In this document: positions 1 through 8,447 of the stretch, piece by piece
Layout: every line of letters begins with the position of its first letter
Numbering within the stretch: position 1 is the stretch's first letter
Assembly: GCF_003323715.1 (NCBI RefSeq)
Contig: NZ_QOIN01000061.1
Location: 111,674 to 175,673 of the forward strand
From: Streptomyces diacarni
GTDB taxonomy: Bacteria > Actinomycetota > Actinomycetes > Streptomycetales > Streptomycetaceae
Direction: 5' to 3'
DNA: 64,000 nt
Notes under the pieces: model-generated
Databases searched by the model: none
What the model saw: the letters and a program-made list of their open reading frames with translations, nothing else
Told to the model about the DNA's origin: nothing
Position numbers and translations under genes: made by a program

Positions 1-954
1 CTGCTGCCAGTCCGTCTGGAAACCGGGGTGCACGTCCGTCTCCAGCGCGATGGCGTTCAGCGGGCCGCCCGGGTGCCAGAAGCGGATGCCCTCGTCACCG
101 ATCTCGAAGGCGCCACCGACCTTGCGGTAGGTGTTCAGGAAGGTGATCATCGAGCGCTGCTCGGCGCCCCGCACGAACACGCTGCCCTCGGTCGCCAGCG
201 CCGCGCTCGCCCACGAGGCCGCCTCAAGCCGGTCCGGCAGGGCGCGGTGCGTGTAACCGCCCAGCTTGTCCACGCCCGTGATGCGGATCGTACGGTCCGT
301 GTCCAGCGAGATGATCGCGCCCATCTTCTGCAGGACGCAGATCAGGTCCTCGATCTCCGGCTCGACCGCCGCGTTCGACAGCTCCGTGACGCCGTCCGCC
401 AGCACCGCCGTCAGCAGCACCTGCTCCGTCGAGCCGACCGACGGGTACGGCAGCCGGATCTTGGTGCCGCGCAGCCGCTGCGGGGCCTCCAGGTACTGCC
501 CGTCCGCGCGCTTCTCGATCGTCGCGCCGAACTTGCGCAGCACGTCGAAGTGGAAGTCCACCGGACGCCCGCCGATGTCGCAGCCGCCCAGACCCGGGAT
601 GAAGGCGTGACCGAGCCGGTGCAGCAGCGGACCGCAGAACAGGATCGGAATCCTGGACGAGCCCGCGTGCGCGTCGATGTCCGCGACGTTGGCGCTCTCC
701 ACATGGGACGGATCGAGCACCAGCTCGCCGTCCTCGTCCCCCGTACGCACCGTGACACCGTGCAGCTGGAGCAGTCCACGTACGACCCGGACATCGCGGA
801 TGTCCGGCACGTTGCGCAGGCGACTCGGTTCGCCGCCCAGCAGCGCGGCGACCATGGCCTTGGGAACGAGGTTCTTCGCACCCCGCACACGGAGCTCACC
901 CTCGAGCGGGGCGCCACCGTGGACGAGGAGTACGTCGGCTGGGCTGTCGGTCAT
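1..954 (-). CDS. murA: UDP-N-acetylglucosamine 1-carboxyvinyltransferase, 3' end missing
   Basis: First committed step of peptidoglycan synthesis in the cytoplasm: transfers enolpyruvate from PEP to UDP-GlcNAc. The first 318 residues are visible and the C-terminus runs off the left edge (the family is about 420-450 aa). Seen: the RGAKN motif near the N-terminus with the PEP-binding lysine, the GGCDIGGRPVD loop with the catalytic cysteine at residue 125 (equivalent to E. coli Cys115, the fosfomycin target), and TDVHPGFQTD near the visible end, which carries the catalytic aspartate. The cysteine is kept, unlike mycobacterial MurA, so fosfomycin sensitivity is expected. ATG at 954 is preceded by GGAG. 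It is transcribed divergently from the YqgE-family gene. Confidence 0.97.
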   Translation of the reverse strand, partial: MTDSPADVLLVHGGAPLEGELRVRGAKNLVPKAMVAALLGGEPSRLRNVPDIRDVRVVRGLLQLHGVTVRTGDEDGELVLDPSHVESANVADIDAHAGSSRIPILFCGPLLHRLGHAFIPGLGGCDIGGRPVDFHFDVLRKFGATIEKRADGQYLEAPQRLRGTKIRLPYPSVGSTEQVLLTAVLADGVTELSNAAVEPEIEDLICVLQKMGAIISLDTDRTIRITGVDKLGGYTHRALPDRLEAASWASAALATEGSVFVRGAEQRSMITFLNTYRKVGGAFEIGDEGIRFWHPGGPLNAIALETDVHPGFQTDWQQ

Positions 955-1317
955 GGATCTCCGCGATTCCGCGAGACGGGATGGGACAACAGGCAAGCGT
1001 AATGGCCCCGTCCGGGGCGAACCCAAGCCCGAAGGGGGCCTGCGACTGTCACAGGTAAGCAATAACACGCTGGGTTAGATGTCCGTTGCGTACCGTGTTG
1101 CGACGGGTGGGTCCACCGCGGAGGCGGCCCCGTCGCGACGGGGCCACGACGGGTCTGCAACGGGGCGGCCACTGTGCCACGGCGGGACGGCCGGCACGTC
1201 CCCGGCCCCCTTCCCACCCCCTTTTCCACCCCCTCTTCGCCCCCGATCACGCCCCGAACGCCCTTCGATCCGGCCGTTGGGTCCCCGCGAAAGGCCCGGG
1301 TGCGGGATCATTGCGGT
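955..1317. other. Divergent promoter region, murA / YqgE-family gene
   Basis: This 363-base region between two divergent starts must hold both promoters. I see no coding potential that continues either gene. The only strong structure is a perfect 20-base palindrome at 1126-1145. The stretch just before 1318 is C-rich and lacks a clear ribosome site for the downstream ATG. Confidence 0.5.
1126..1145. repeat. Perfect 20-bp palindrome
   Basis: Two 10-base arms, GGCCCCGTCG and its exact reverse complement, meet with no spacer. It lies between the divergent starts of murA (954) and the YqgE-family gene (1318). It could be an operator or a stable hairpin in the 5' leader of the rightward transcript. 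Function not known. Confidence 0.6.
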
Positions 1318-2295
1318 ATGACCGAGGTGTCCTCGCTCACCGGGCGGCTGCTCGTCGCCACACCGGTGCTGGCCGACCCGAACTTCGACCGCGCGGTGGT
1401 GCTCCTCCTCGACCACGACGAGGCGGGCTCACTGGGCGTCGTCCTCAACCGCCCCACCCCGGTGGACGTCGGCGACATTTTGGAGCCGTGGGCTCCCCTC
1501 GCCGGCGAGCCGGGCGTCGTCTTCCAGGGCGGCCCTGTCTCCCTCGACGCCGCCCTCGGCGTCGCCGTGGTCCCCTCCCGAAGAACGGGGCGGGGCGACG
1601 GTGACGTGGGTACCGGCACGGATGCGGATGCGGGCGCCGATGGCGAAGAGGAGAGCGACGGGGGCGGCACTGCTCGTGGCGGCGGCGCTCGCGGCGGCGC
1701 GGCCGATGCCGGGGCCGGTGTTGCGGAGGGCGGCTCCGAGCCCGGTGGGGATGTGAGCGGGGGTACGGGCTCGGGTGCGGCTGCCGGCACGGGTGCCGGT
1801 GCGGAAGCGGTTGCCGGCACGGGTGCCGGATCCGGCTCCAAGGCGGGGTCGGAAACCGGGTCAGGACCCGGGACTGAGGCCGGCGCCGATGCCGGGTCCG
1901 GGGCCGGGGACGGGACCGTCGAGCCGGACACCGGCGGGGCCGGGGACGCGGCGGGTTCCATGGAGGCCATGGAGGCCATGGAAGCCGTGCTCGACACCGA
2001 CGGCCCCCTCGGATGGCGCCGGGTGCACGGCGCCATCGGCCTCGTCGACCTGGAGGCCCCGCCCGAACTGCTCGCCGCCGAACTGGGCTCCCTGCGGATC
2101 TTCGCCGGGTACGCGGGCTGGGGCCCCGGGCAACTGGAGAAGGAGCTGTCCGAAGGCGCGTGGTACGTGGTCGAGTCCGAGCCCGGCGACGTCTCCTCGC
2201 CCGACCCCGAGCGGCTGTGGCGGTCGGTACTGCGGCGGCAGCGCAGCGAGTTGGCGCTGGTCGCGACGTACCCCGACGACCCCTCCCTGAACTGA
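1318..2295 (+). CDS. YqgE/AlgH (DUF179) family protein with a large low-complexity insertion
   Basis: Cytoplasmic protein of unknown molecular function. The N-terminal half (about residues 1-90, LVATP.L.D.NFDRAVVLLL and VVLNRPT) and C-terminal half (about 225-325, WRRVHGAIGL and IFAGYAGWGPGQLE) together make one ordinary DUF179 domain, normally about 190 aa in total. Here 325 aa are encoded because a stretch of about 135 residues, almost only Gly, Ala, Thr, Asp, Glu and Ser, splits the domain. It includes repeated GTGAGA-like units and MEAMEAMEA just before the second half resumes. The reading frame is open across the insertion, so the protein is probably made. ATG at 1318 was chosen because homology starts there; the ribosome site is weak. 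Confidence 0.9.
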   Translation: MTEVSSLTGRLLVATPVLADPNFDRAVVLLLDHDEAGSLGVVLNRPTPVDVGDILEPWAPLAGEPGVVFQGGPVSLDAALGVAVVPSRRTGRGDGDVGTGTDADAGADGEEESDGGGTARGGGARGGAADAGAGVAEGGSEPGGDVSGGTGSGAAAGTGAGAEAVAGTGAGSGSKAGSETGSGPGTEAGADAGSGAGDGTVEPDTGGAGDAAGSMEAMEAMEAVLDTDGPLGWRRVHGAIGLVDLEAPPELLAAELGSLRIFAGYAGWGPGQLEKELSEGAWYVVESEPGDVSSPDPERLWRSVLRRQRSELALVATYPDDPSLN

Positions 2296-2423
2296 CCGCA
2301 GCCCCATGGCCCGGGGCCCCGGCCCCCGAGGCGGTACGCCCGGCGCGGCAGGGCCCCGCAGGGGTGACGCGGGTCACCGCCCATGCCTGACGTGTCACGG
2401 GCGCATGAGTACCCTTGGACCGC

Positions 2424-2726
2424 ATGAGCACTCTTGAGCCCGAGCGCGGGGCGGGCACCGGCACACTCGTCGAACCGACCCCGCAGACATCGCACGGTGA
2501 CGGCGACCACGAGCGGTTCGCCCACTATGTCCAGAAGGACAAGATCATGGCGAGCGCGATGGACGGTACGCCCGTCGTCGCGCTCTGCGGCAAGGTGTGG
2601 GTCCCGGGGCGCGACCCCAAGAAGTACCCGGTCTGCCCCATGTGCAAGGAGATCTACGAGACCATGGGCCCCAACGGGGACAACGGCAAGGGCGGTAAGG
2701 ACGGCAAGGGCGGCGGCAAGAAGTAG
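2424..2726 (+). CDS. DUF3039 domain protein
   Basis: A 100-residue acidic protein of unknown function, conserved in actinobacteria. The core (about residues 30-80) contains ERFAHYVQKDKI and a zinc-ribbon-like set ALCGKVW...YPVCPMCKEIYE, with three cysteines that may bind metal. The C-terminal tail is Gly/Lys-rich (GGKDGKGGGKK). ATG at 2424 starts at the conserved MSTLEP end; the upstream in-frame TTG at 2415 is less likely. It follows the YqgE-family gene by 128 bases on the same strand and could be cotranscribed. Confidence 0.88.
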   Translation: MSTLEPERGAGTGTLVEPTPQTSHGDGDHERFAHYVQKDKIMASAMDGTPVVALCGKVWVPGRDPKKYPVCPMCKEIYETMGPNGDNGKGGKDGKGGGKK

Positions 2727-3351
2727 CCCCCGGGCCTGTCAGCGCCGGCTCAGCGCTGAGCGCCCCGCGCCCGCGCGCACCCGCGTAGTGCCGCAGCATG
2801 CGAACCGCGCCTCGTCCGCCCTCTTCCGGGAGAGCGGGTCGGGGCGCGGCGTGTGCTGCCTGCCGCGCGGCGCGCGCTGAGTGCGTGGTGGGCTCTTGGC
2901 CCGGCCCGGCCCGGCCTTGCCCGGCCCGGGCATGGGGGAGCGGCGGGAGGCGTCCCCGTCCCTGAGAGCGCCCCCCACCACGAATCCCGCCCCCTCCCCG
3001 GACGAACGCGACTGGACGTCGCTGCCCGGAACGAGAGGACCGATCTTCGGTACCGAGGAGTTCGATGGCGGTCCCCGCGGAAAAGTTCACGGCGAGCTCA
3101 GATAATTTCTCCGCCCGGCAGAGCCGCACTGTCTTCTGAGCCGCACGACCCGCACCAGCCCAGAAAGAGGCCGCCCCTCGGGAGCGGCGGGGGCAGGGCC
3201 ACAGTGCCCTGCCGGCCCAGGGGTTGGGCGTCGGCTTCCACGGGCTACCCGCTGAGCGGTTTCCACCCCGCTGAGCGATCGTTCCGACACCTCGACTCGG
3301 CGCTCTCTTCCCGGGAAGACCGAACAGCACCGAGACCTGTGGCGCGAAGCG
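2727..3351. other. Intergenic region, no gene recognised
   Basis: This 625-base gap lies between the convergent DUF3039 and MarR genes. Right after the DUF3039 stop is a perfect 14-base palindrome, GCTCAGC/GCTGAGC at 2748-2761, a possible terminator stem. CCCGG units repeat around 2897-2933. A ten-base direct repeat CCGCTGAGCG occurs at 3249-3258 and 3268-3277. Open frames here lack ribosome sites and look non-coding. Confidence 0.5.
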
Positions 3352-3849
3352 TCAGTGAGCCGGGTCGGTGGGGGTGCTCGTCTCGGGTGAGCGGTCCAAG
3401 GACAGCCCTTCCAGTCGTTCGATGCTCTGGTTGAGCTGACTCAGCAGGGTCAGGAAGTGCTGAGTCGTCGTGTCCGTCCACTCCGTGGTCCTGATGAGGC
3501 GTGCGGCGCCTTCGAGGCTGATCTCCCGGTCGACTCTGAGCCGCTCCAGGCCCAGGGTGGTGGGCCGGTACTTGCGCGCCATGCCGCCGTCGGGGTCGGG
3601 GATGCGCTCCACCAAACCCATTTTGAGCATGGGGCTGACCTGGCGGTTGATGGTGGAGACATTGACCTGGAAGGTGTGGGCCAGTTCTTTGAGCGTGAGC
3701 GGATCACCGGCTTCCAGGCGGGTGAGCAGCACGTAGGCGGAACGTTCCAGGGTCTGGCCCGAGCGGGGCCCGCGTGAGGCGACGAAGTGCCGGCACAGGA
3801 GGGTCAGCTCCCGTTCGAGGTCGATGAGCCGGCGCTCTTCTTCGTCCAT
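3352..3849 (-). CDS. MarR-family transcriptional regulator
   Basis: A 165-residue winged-helix repressor. The helix-turn-helix is at about residues 55-85 (LTLKELAHTFQVNVSTINRQVSPMLKMGLVER), followed by a wing (PDPDGGMARKYRPT). The length fits the family. ATG at 3849 (MDEEERR) is preferred over the upstream start at 3882, because the extra residues are not MarR-like. It is divergent from the P450 operon, and the 204-base intergenic region contains repeats suited to dimer binding, so the obvious inference is that it represses the P450-exporter operon and itself and is relieved by a small-molecule ligand. The ligand is unknown. Confidence 0.93.
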   Translation of the reverse strand: MDEEERRLIDLERELTLLCRHFVASRGPRSGQTLERSAYVLLTRLEAGDPLTLKELAHTFQVNVSTINRQVSPMLKMGLVERIPDPDGGMARKYRPTTLGLERLRVDREISLEGAARLIRTTEWTDTTTQHFLTLLSQLNQSIERLEGLSLDRSPETSTPTDPAH

Positions 3850-3951
3850 GACCCTGTCCTTCCCGCACCGACACGTCGACATGGCCCCATCATCGCGTAC
3901 GCCTCCTGCCTGCTTGCCTTCGCACTCTCAGCGGTCTGCGCATGAGGGCGT

Positions 3952-3995
3952 TTGTGCACAATGCAATGCATGTGTAGGGTGAACAATGCATGCAT
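3952..3995. promoter_or_regulatory. Candidate MarR operator in the divergent promoter
   Basis: Three nested signals lie in the AT-richer centre of the 3850-4053 intergenic region. They are the palindrome TTGTGCACAA (3952-3961), the nine-base direct repeat CAATGCATG at 3964-3972 and 3984-3992 (exactly 20 bases apart, two helical turns), and the palindrome ATGCATGCAT (3986-3995). Phased repeats between a MarR gene and its likely target operon are typical of an autoregulatory operator. Confidence 0.55.
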
Positions 3996-4053
3996 GGTGA
4001 ACAACAAGTGTGTGCGCTGCTCTGCCTCCCCCCCACGAACAAAGGAGTAACGC

Positions 4054-5277
4054 GTGAGCGCAGATCCGTCCGAGGGGCAAGCCGCCCTCGCCTATCCGAC
4101 GGCGCGCGGATGCCCCTTCAGCCCGCCAGCCGAGTTCAGCCGGCTCCGTGCCATCCCGGGGCTGCCGAGGGTCCAGGCGCTGGAAGGCGCCGAGCCGCGG
4201 CTGATCACCCGATACGAGGACGCCAAGACCATCCTGTCGAGCACGGGCCTCTCCGCCCGGTTCGACAGCCCGGGCTTCCCCCTGTTCAGCCCCAGTGACG
4301 TGCAGCAGCGGGACGACAGGAACGAAAGTCTGATCCGTACTGACGACCCCGACCACCTGACGCAGCGACGCCGGCTGGCTCGGCACTTCACGGTCAAGCG
4401 GGTGCACGCCCTGCGCGAGGACATCCAGCGGACGGTCGACGAGGCTGTCGACGAGCTGCTGGCGGAGGGCTCGCCCGCCGACCTGGTGAAGCTGGTGGCC
4501 CGGCCCATACCGGCCCGGGTCATCTGCCTGCTGCTGGGCGTGCCCTACGCGGACCACGCCTTCTTCGAGGACGCCGCCTCCCGTGCGCTGGCCGGCGACT
4601 CGGACCCGGACGAGGTGCGCGTCGCCCTGGGCGAGCTGGCCGCGTACCTGGACGCGCTGGTGGGCGAGCGGATCAGCGAAGCCGACGGCGACGACGTGCT
4701 CTCACAGCTCGCCCGCGACCTCGTGCTGCCCGGCACGATCGACCGGCCGGAACTGGTCACCATCGCCATGACCCTGCTCGTCGCGGGCTTCGAGACCACG
4801 GGCAACATGATCGGCCTGGGCACCGCGCTGTTCCTGCGCCATCCCGCCCAGCGGGAGTTGTTCCTCGCCGGTGACGAGGCGGCGCAGGCAGAGGCGATCG
4901 AGGAACTGCTGCGGTACCTGTCCGTCGCCCACCACCCGCGGCAGTTCGCCGTCAGGGAGGAGATGACGGTCGGCGACTGCCCCCTCCGTCCCGGAGACGG
5001 TGTGCTCATCTCCCTGCCCTCGGCCAACCGCGACTCCGCGGCCTTCGAGGACCCGGACGTCTTCGACGTGCGGCGTCCCGCACGTGGGCACCTCGCCTTC
5101 AGCCACGGCACGCACCAGTGCCTCGGCCAGGCGCTGGCCCGCCTGGAACTGCTGCTGACCTTCCGCACCCTGTTCACGCGGGTGCCCACCCTGCGTGAAG
5201 CCGAGGATTCCGGCCCGTACGACCTCAAGCAGCACAGCCGTATCCACGGACTCAACTCTTTCACCGTTGCCTGGTAG
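4054..5277 (+). CDS. Cytochrome P450 monooxygenase
   Basis: A soluble bacterial class I P450 of 407 aa, inserting one oxygen atom into an unknown substrate. Seen: the I-helix oxygen-activation motif AGFETT (Glu247-Thr248), the K-helix ExxR within EAIEELLRYL, and the haem loop FSHGTHQCLG with thiolate ligand Cys356. The haem loop has Ser where most family members have Gly (FGHG). GTG at 4054 has a clear AAAGGAG site. It is first in an operon with its own ferredoxin (11-base gap) and ferredoxin reductase, then an exporter, so electron supply is encoded locally. It resembles the CYP105/107-type actinobacterial enzymes; the family is not assigned with certainty. Confidence 0.96.
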   Translation: MSADPSEGQAALAYPTARGCPFSPPAEFSRLRAIPGLPRVQALEGAEPRLITRYEDAKTILSSTGLSARFDSPGFPLFSPSDVQQRDDRNESLIRTDDPDHLTQRRRLARHFTVKRVHALREDIQRTVDEAVDELLAEGSPADLVKLVARPIPARVICLLLGVPYADHAFFEDAASRALAGDSDPDEVRVALGELAAYLDALVGERISEADGDDVLSQLARDLVLPGTIDRPELVTIAMTLLVAGFETTGNMIGLGTALFLRHPAQRELFLAGDEAAQAEAIEELLRYLSVAHHPRQFAVREEMTVGDCPLRPGDGVLISLPSANRDSAAFEDPDVFDVRRPARGHLAFSHGTHQCLGQALARLELLLTFRTLFTRVPTLREAEDSGPYDLKQHSRIHGLNSFTVAW

Positions 5278-5288
5278 GAGGCCCACGC

Positions 5289-5486
5289 ATGAAGATCACC
5301 ATTGATGAAGGCAAGTGCGTCGGCGCCGGCCAGTGCGTCCTGGTCGCCCCCGACGTGTTCGACCAACGCGACGAGGACGGGGTCGCCGTCCTGCTTACCG
5401 AGGAGACGCCGGAAGACGAGCGCCCCCGCGTTCAGGAGGCCGCCCGCGTGTGCCCCGCAGCGGCCATCGCGACGGACGGCCGGTGA
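5289..5486 (+). CDS. 3Fe-4S ferredoxin
   Basis: A 65-residue P450-partner ferredoxin carrying one electron at a time from the reductase encoded next to the P450. Cluster ligands are Cys10 and Cys16 in CVGAGQC and Cys55 in CPAAAI; Ala13 replaces the central cysteine of a 4Fe-4S motif, which marks the 3Fe-4S type. Very acidic, as expected for docking. It begins 11 bases after the P450 and its stop overlaps the reductase start by four bases, so translation is coupled. Confidence 0.96.
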   Translation: MKITIDEGKCVGAGQCVLVAPDVFDQRDEDGVAVLLTEETPEDERPRVQEAARVCPAAAIATDGR

Positions 5487-6700
5487 GCCGGCACATCGTC
5501 GTCGTCGGAACCGGCGCCGCCGGCCTGGGCGTAGCCCAGGAGCTGCGGCACCTGGGCTACGACGAGGCCCTCACCCTCGTCGGCGCGGAGAACCACCCGC
5601 CCTACGACAGGCCGCCGCTGTCCAAGCGCTTCCTCACCGGCGCTGCGGACGCCGAACAGCTCTGGCTGGCCGGACCGGACACGCTCGACCGGCTCGGCGC
5701 CACCGTGCACCGGGGGCGCCGGGCGACCGGCGCCGACCTCGCCGCCCGCACCGTCAGCCTGGACGACGGACGGCGACTCCCGTACACCGACCTGGTCATC
5801 GCCACGGGTGTCACGCCTCGCACGCTTCCCGGCATCGCCGAGCACGCCGGTGCCGTGACGCTGAAGACGCTCGAAGACGCGCACTCCCTGACCGGACGCT
5901 TGCGTCCGGGCCGGCGCCTGGTCGTGGTCGGCGGCGGATTCCTCGGCACCGAGACGGCATGGACGGCGCTGTCCATGGGGTGCGAGGTCACCCTGGTGAC
6001 CCCGACGCCCACCGTGTTGCCAGGGCTCGGCGAGCAGGTCGGTTCCCTCACGGGGGAGCGGCTCGCCGCGGCCGGCGCCACGGTGCTGACCGGCACAGCC
6101 GTCGAGGCGGTACGCCAGGGCGATGGCCCGCCCGGAAGCGGAGACCTCCGGGTCCTGCTGGACAACGGCACCCGGCTGCCCGCCGATACCGTACTCACCG
6201 CGATCGGCTCGGCGCCGGACGTGGGCTGGTGCGGCACGACGGGGCTCGACCTGGCGGACGGTATCCGGTGCGACGCGGTGGGCCGCGCCGCACCGGGCGT
6301 CCACGCCTGCGGCGACGTCGCGGCCTGGTACTGCCCGCCGCACGGCCGGCACCTACGCCTGGAACACCGGATGCACGCGGGGGACCAGGCCCGCGTGGTC
6401 GCGGCGGACCTGCTGGGCGGGCACCGAGAGCTGGACTGGGTGCCGTTCTTCTGGACGGACCAGGGACCGCACAAGATCGTCGTACACGGGCTCATCACGC
6501 CCGAGGCGGAGTTCGAGACGCATGAGGCCGACACGGAACACGATCGCTTCACGGGGGTCTACCGGACGAACGGACGCGTGTGCGCCGTCCTCGGCTGGAA
6601 CGCCCCGAAACAGATCCTGCGCCTGCGCCGCGAACTGCTCACCGGCCCCCAAACCGCTCTCGGCACTCCCCCACCCGCGGGCGCGCCGAAGCCCGGATAA
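5483..6700 (+). CDS. FAD-dependent ferredoxin reductase
   Basis: A 405-residue NAD(P)H:ferredoxin reductase of the putidaredoxin reductase type. The FAD fold is at the N-terminus (GTGAAG, residues 9-14), the conserved ENHPPYDRPPLSK loop follows, the NAD(P)H fold is at about residue 150 (VVVGGGFLG), and the second FAD motif is VHACGDVAAW. The C-terminal reductase domain is present. GTG at 5483 overlaps the ferredoxin stop (GTGA). It completes the three-component P450 system. Confidence 0.95.
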   Translation: MSRHIVVVGTGAAGLGVAQELRHLGYDEALTLVGAENHPPYDRPPLSKRFLTGAADAEQLWLAGPDTLDRLGATVHRGRRATGADLAARTVSLDDGRRLPYTDLVIATGVTPRTLPGIAEHAGAVTLKTLEDAHSLTGRLRPGRRLVVVGGGFLGTETAWTALSMGCEVTLVTPTPTVLPGLGEQVGSLTGERLAAAGATVLTGTAVEAVRQGDGPPGSGDLRVLLDNGTRLPADTVLTAIGSAPDVGWCGTTGLDLADGIRCDAVGRAAPGVHACGDVAAWYCPPHGRHLRLEHRMHAGDQARVVAADLLGGHRELDWVPFFWTDQGPHKIVVHGLITPEAEFETHEADTEHDRFTGVYRTNGRVCAVLGWNAPKQILRLRRELLTGPQTALGTPPPAGAPKPG

Positions 6701-6760
6701 CCGCGCCGTTCACTCGCCGTCCGCGCCAGCGGACCGCAGACCCCCTCGAGGAGAGCTCTC

Positions 6761-8236
6761 TTGTCCACCCGTTCCGCCCGCACGCGGGGGCCGGGCACGA
6801 TCACCGCCGTGATCGCCCTCAGCGGCATCGTCGTGTCGCTCATGCAGACACTGGTCGTACCGATCATCCCGCAACTGCCGCACCTGCTCGACGCCTCGGC
6901 CTCCAACGCGTCGTGGGTGGTCACCGCCACGCTCCTCGCGGCGGCCGTGGTCACCCCGATCGCGGGCCGACTCGGCGACATGTACGGCAAACGGCGGGTC
7001 GTCATCGTCAGCCTGCTCGCGCTCATCGTGGGCTCCCTCGTCTGCGCCGTCTCCGACAGCCTGGTTCCCGTGATCGTGGGACGCGCGTTGCAGGGCCTGG
7101 CCACCGGCGTCATACCCGTCGGTATCAGCGTCCTGCGCGACGAGCTCCCGGCAGCCCGAGTGGGCGGCGCCGTCTCCCTGGTCAGCGCCACGCTCGGCGT
7201 CGGCGGCGCGATCGGTCTGCCGGTGTCGGCCGCCCTCGTCCAAAACGCGGACTGGCACGTCCTGTTCTGGCTCTCCGCCGCCCTCGGCGTCGTCTGCCTG
7301 CTGCTGGTGACCTGGCTGCTGTCCGAGTCCCCGAACCTGTCCCCGGGACGGTTCGACGCTCCAGGGGCGGTCGGTCTCGCCGGCGGCCTGGTGCTCGCGC
7401 TGCTTCCGGTCACCAAGGGCGGCGACTGGGGCTGGGCAAGCGGCACGACACTGGGCCTGTTCGCGGCGGGCGTCGTCGTTCTGGTCCTGTGGGGCTGGTA
7501 CGAGACGCGCGTGCCCCAGCCCCTGGTGGATCTCCGGGTCACCGTGCGCCGACCGGTGCTGTTCACCAACCTGGCGTCCGTCCTGGTCGGATTCGCCATG
7601 TACGCCATGTCGCTGACCCTGCCCCAGCTGCTCCAGTCGCCCGAGGCCACCGGCTACGGGCTGGGCCAGTCCATCCTGGCCGCCGGCCTCGCCCTGGCAC
7701 CGGGCGGTCTGGTCATGATGGCCCTCTCACCCGTCTCCGCCCGCATCACCGCCCGATACGGCGCACGCACCTCCCTGCTCACAGGAATCGCCGTCATCGG
7801 CATCGGCTACGGCGCCGGCCTGCTGCTGATGGGGCAGGTGTGGCAGATCGTCCTCACCTCAATGATCATCAGCGCGGGCGTCGGCATCGCCTACGCCGCC
7901 ATGCCCGCATTGATCATGGACGCCGTCCCCGTCACCGAGACGGCGTCCGCCAACGGGATCAACGCGCTCATGCGCTCCATCGGCACCTCCACCGCCAGCG
8001 CGGTCATGGCAGCCATCCTGGCCAACATGACCATGCGGCTCGGCTCGACGCAGCTGCCGACGGAGGGCGGCTTCCGCATGACCTACGTGGTCGCGGTACT
8101 CGCCACGGTCGCCGGCCTCCTGCTCACCCTCGCGATTCCGCGTACCCGTGCGACCTCATCCCAACGCGGCACGCCGGCCACCCGGAACGCCACACCCGCA
8201 CAGACCGAGGCGCCGGTCACCGCGAACCGGCACTGA
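6761..8236 (+). CDS. MFS drug-efflux-type transporter (DHA2-like)
   Basis: A 491-residue inner-membrane exporter with about 14 hydrophobic segments. The motif-A loop is GRLGDMYGKRR after the second helix, and the motif-C-like region sits near VGGAIGLPVS. TTG at 6761 is supported by GAGGAG 6-13 bases upstream. It is last in the P450 operon, 60 bases after the reductase, and probably exports the P450 product or the toxic compound sensed by the MarR protein. The C-terminus is a short polar tail. Substrate unknown. Confidence 0.92.
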   Translation: MSTRSARTRGPGTITAVIALSGIVVSLMQTLVVPIIPQLPHLLDASASNASWVVTATLLAAAVVTPIAGRLGDMYGKRRVVIVSLLALIVGSLVCAVSDSLVPVIVGRALQGLATGVIPVGISVLRDELPAARVGGAVSLVSATLGVGGAIGLPVSAALVQNADWHVLFWLSAALGVVCLLLVTWLLSESPNLSPGRFDAPGAVGLAGGLVLALLPVTKGGDWGWASGTTLGLFAAGVVVLVLWGWYETRVPQPLVDLRVTVRRPVLFTNLASVLVGFAMYAMSLTLPQLLQSPEATGYGLGQSILAAGLALAPGGLVMMALSPVSARITARYGARTSLLTGIAVIGIGYGAGLLLMGQVWQIVLTSMIISAGVGIAYAAMPALIMDAVPVTETASANGINALMRSIGTSTASAVMAAILANMTMRLGSTQLPTEGGFRMTYVVAVLATVAGLLLTLAIPRTRATSSQRGTPATRNATPAQTEAPVTANRH

Positions 8237-8447
8237 TCACCGGAGCCGGAAGCGGCGGGCCTCGCGGGCCGTGCGGAAGTTGGCGGTGCCCTGAGCGGGC
8301 ACGGGAACCGAGTGCGCGGGTGCGTGAGGTGAACCCACCCAGTTCGTACGGGGATTGGGCTGAGGCATGCCCATACACCGAGCGATCAGCTGCTCACGCT
8401 TGCTACCGTCAGGTGCACGACAGTCACCTGACGCTCAGGAGCCCGCC

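Noticed and set aside
28..1002. Rightward open frames over murA
   Set aside because: The leftward frame gives full MurA motifs including the catalytic cysteine and aspartate; the rightward frames are shadows.
1308..2525. Leftward open frame of about 400 codons over the YqgE-family gene
   Set aside because: Pro/Ser/Ala-rich complement of the low-complexity insertion; it has no start support, and both sense halves match DUF179.
2853..3434. Possible small gene in the gap before the MarR gene
   Set aside because: No ribosome site, no recognisable family, and the frame runs into the MarR coding sequence on the other strand.
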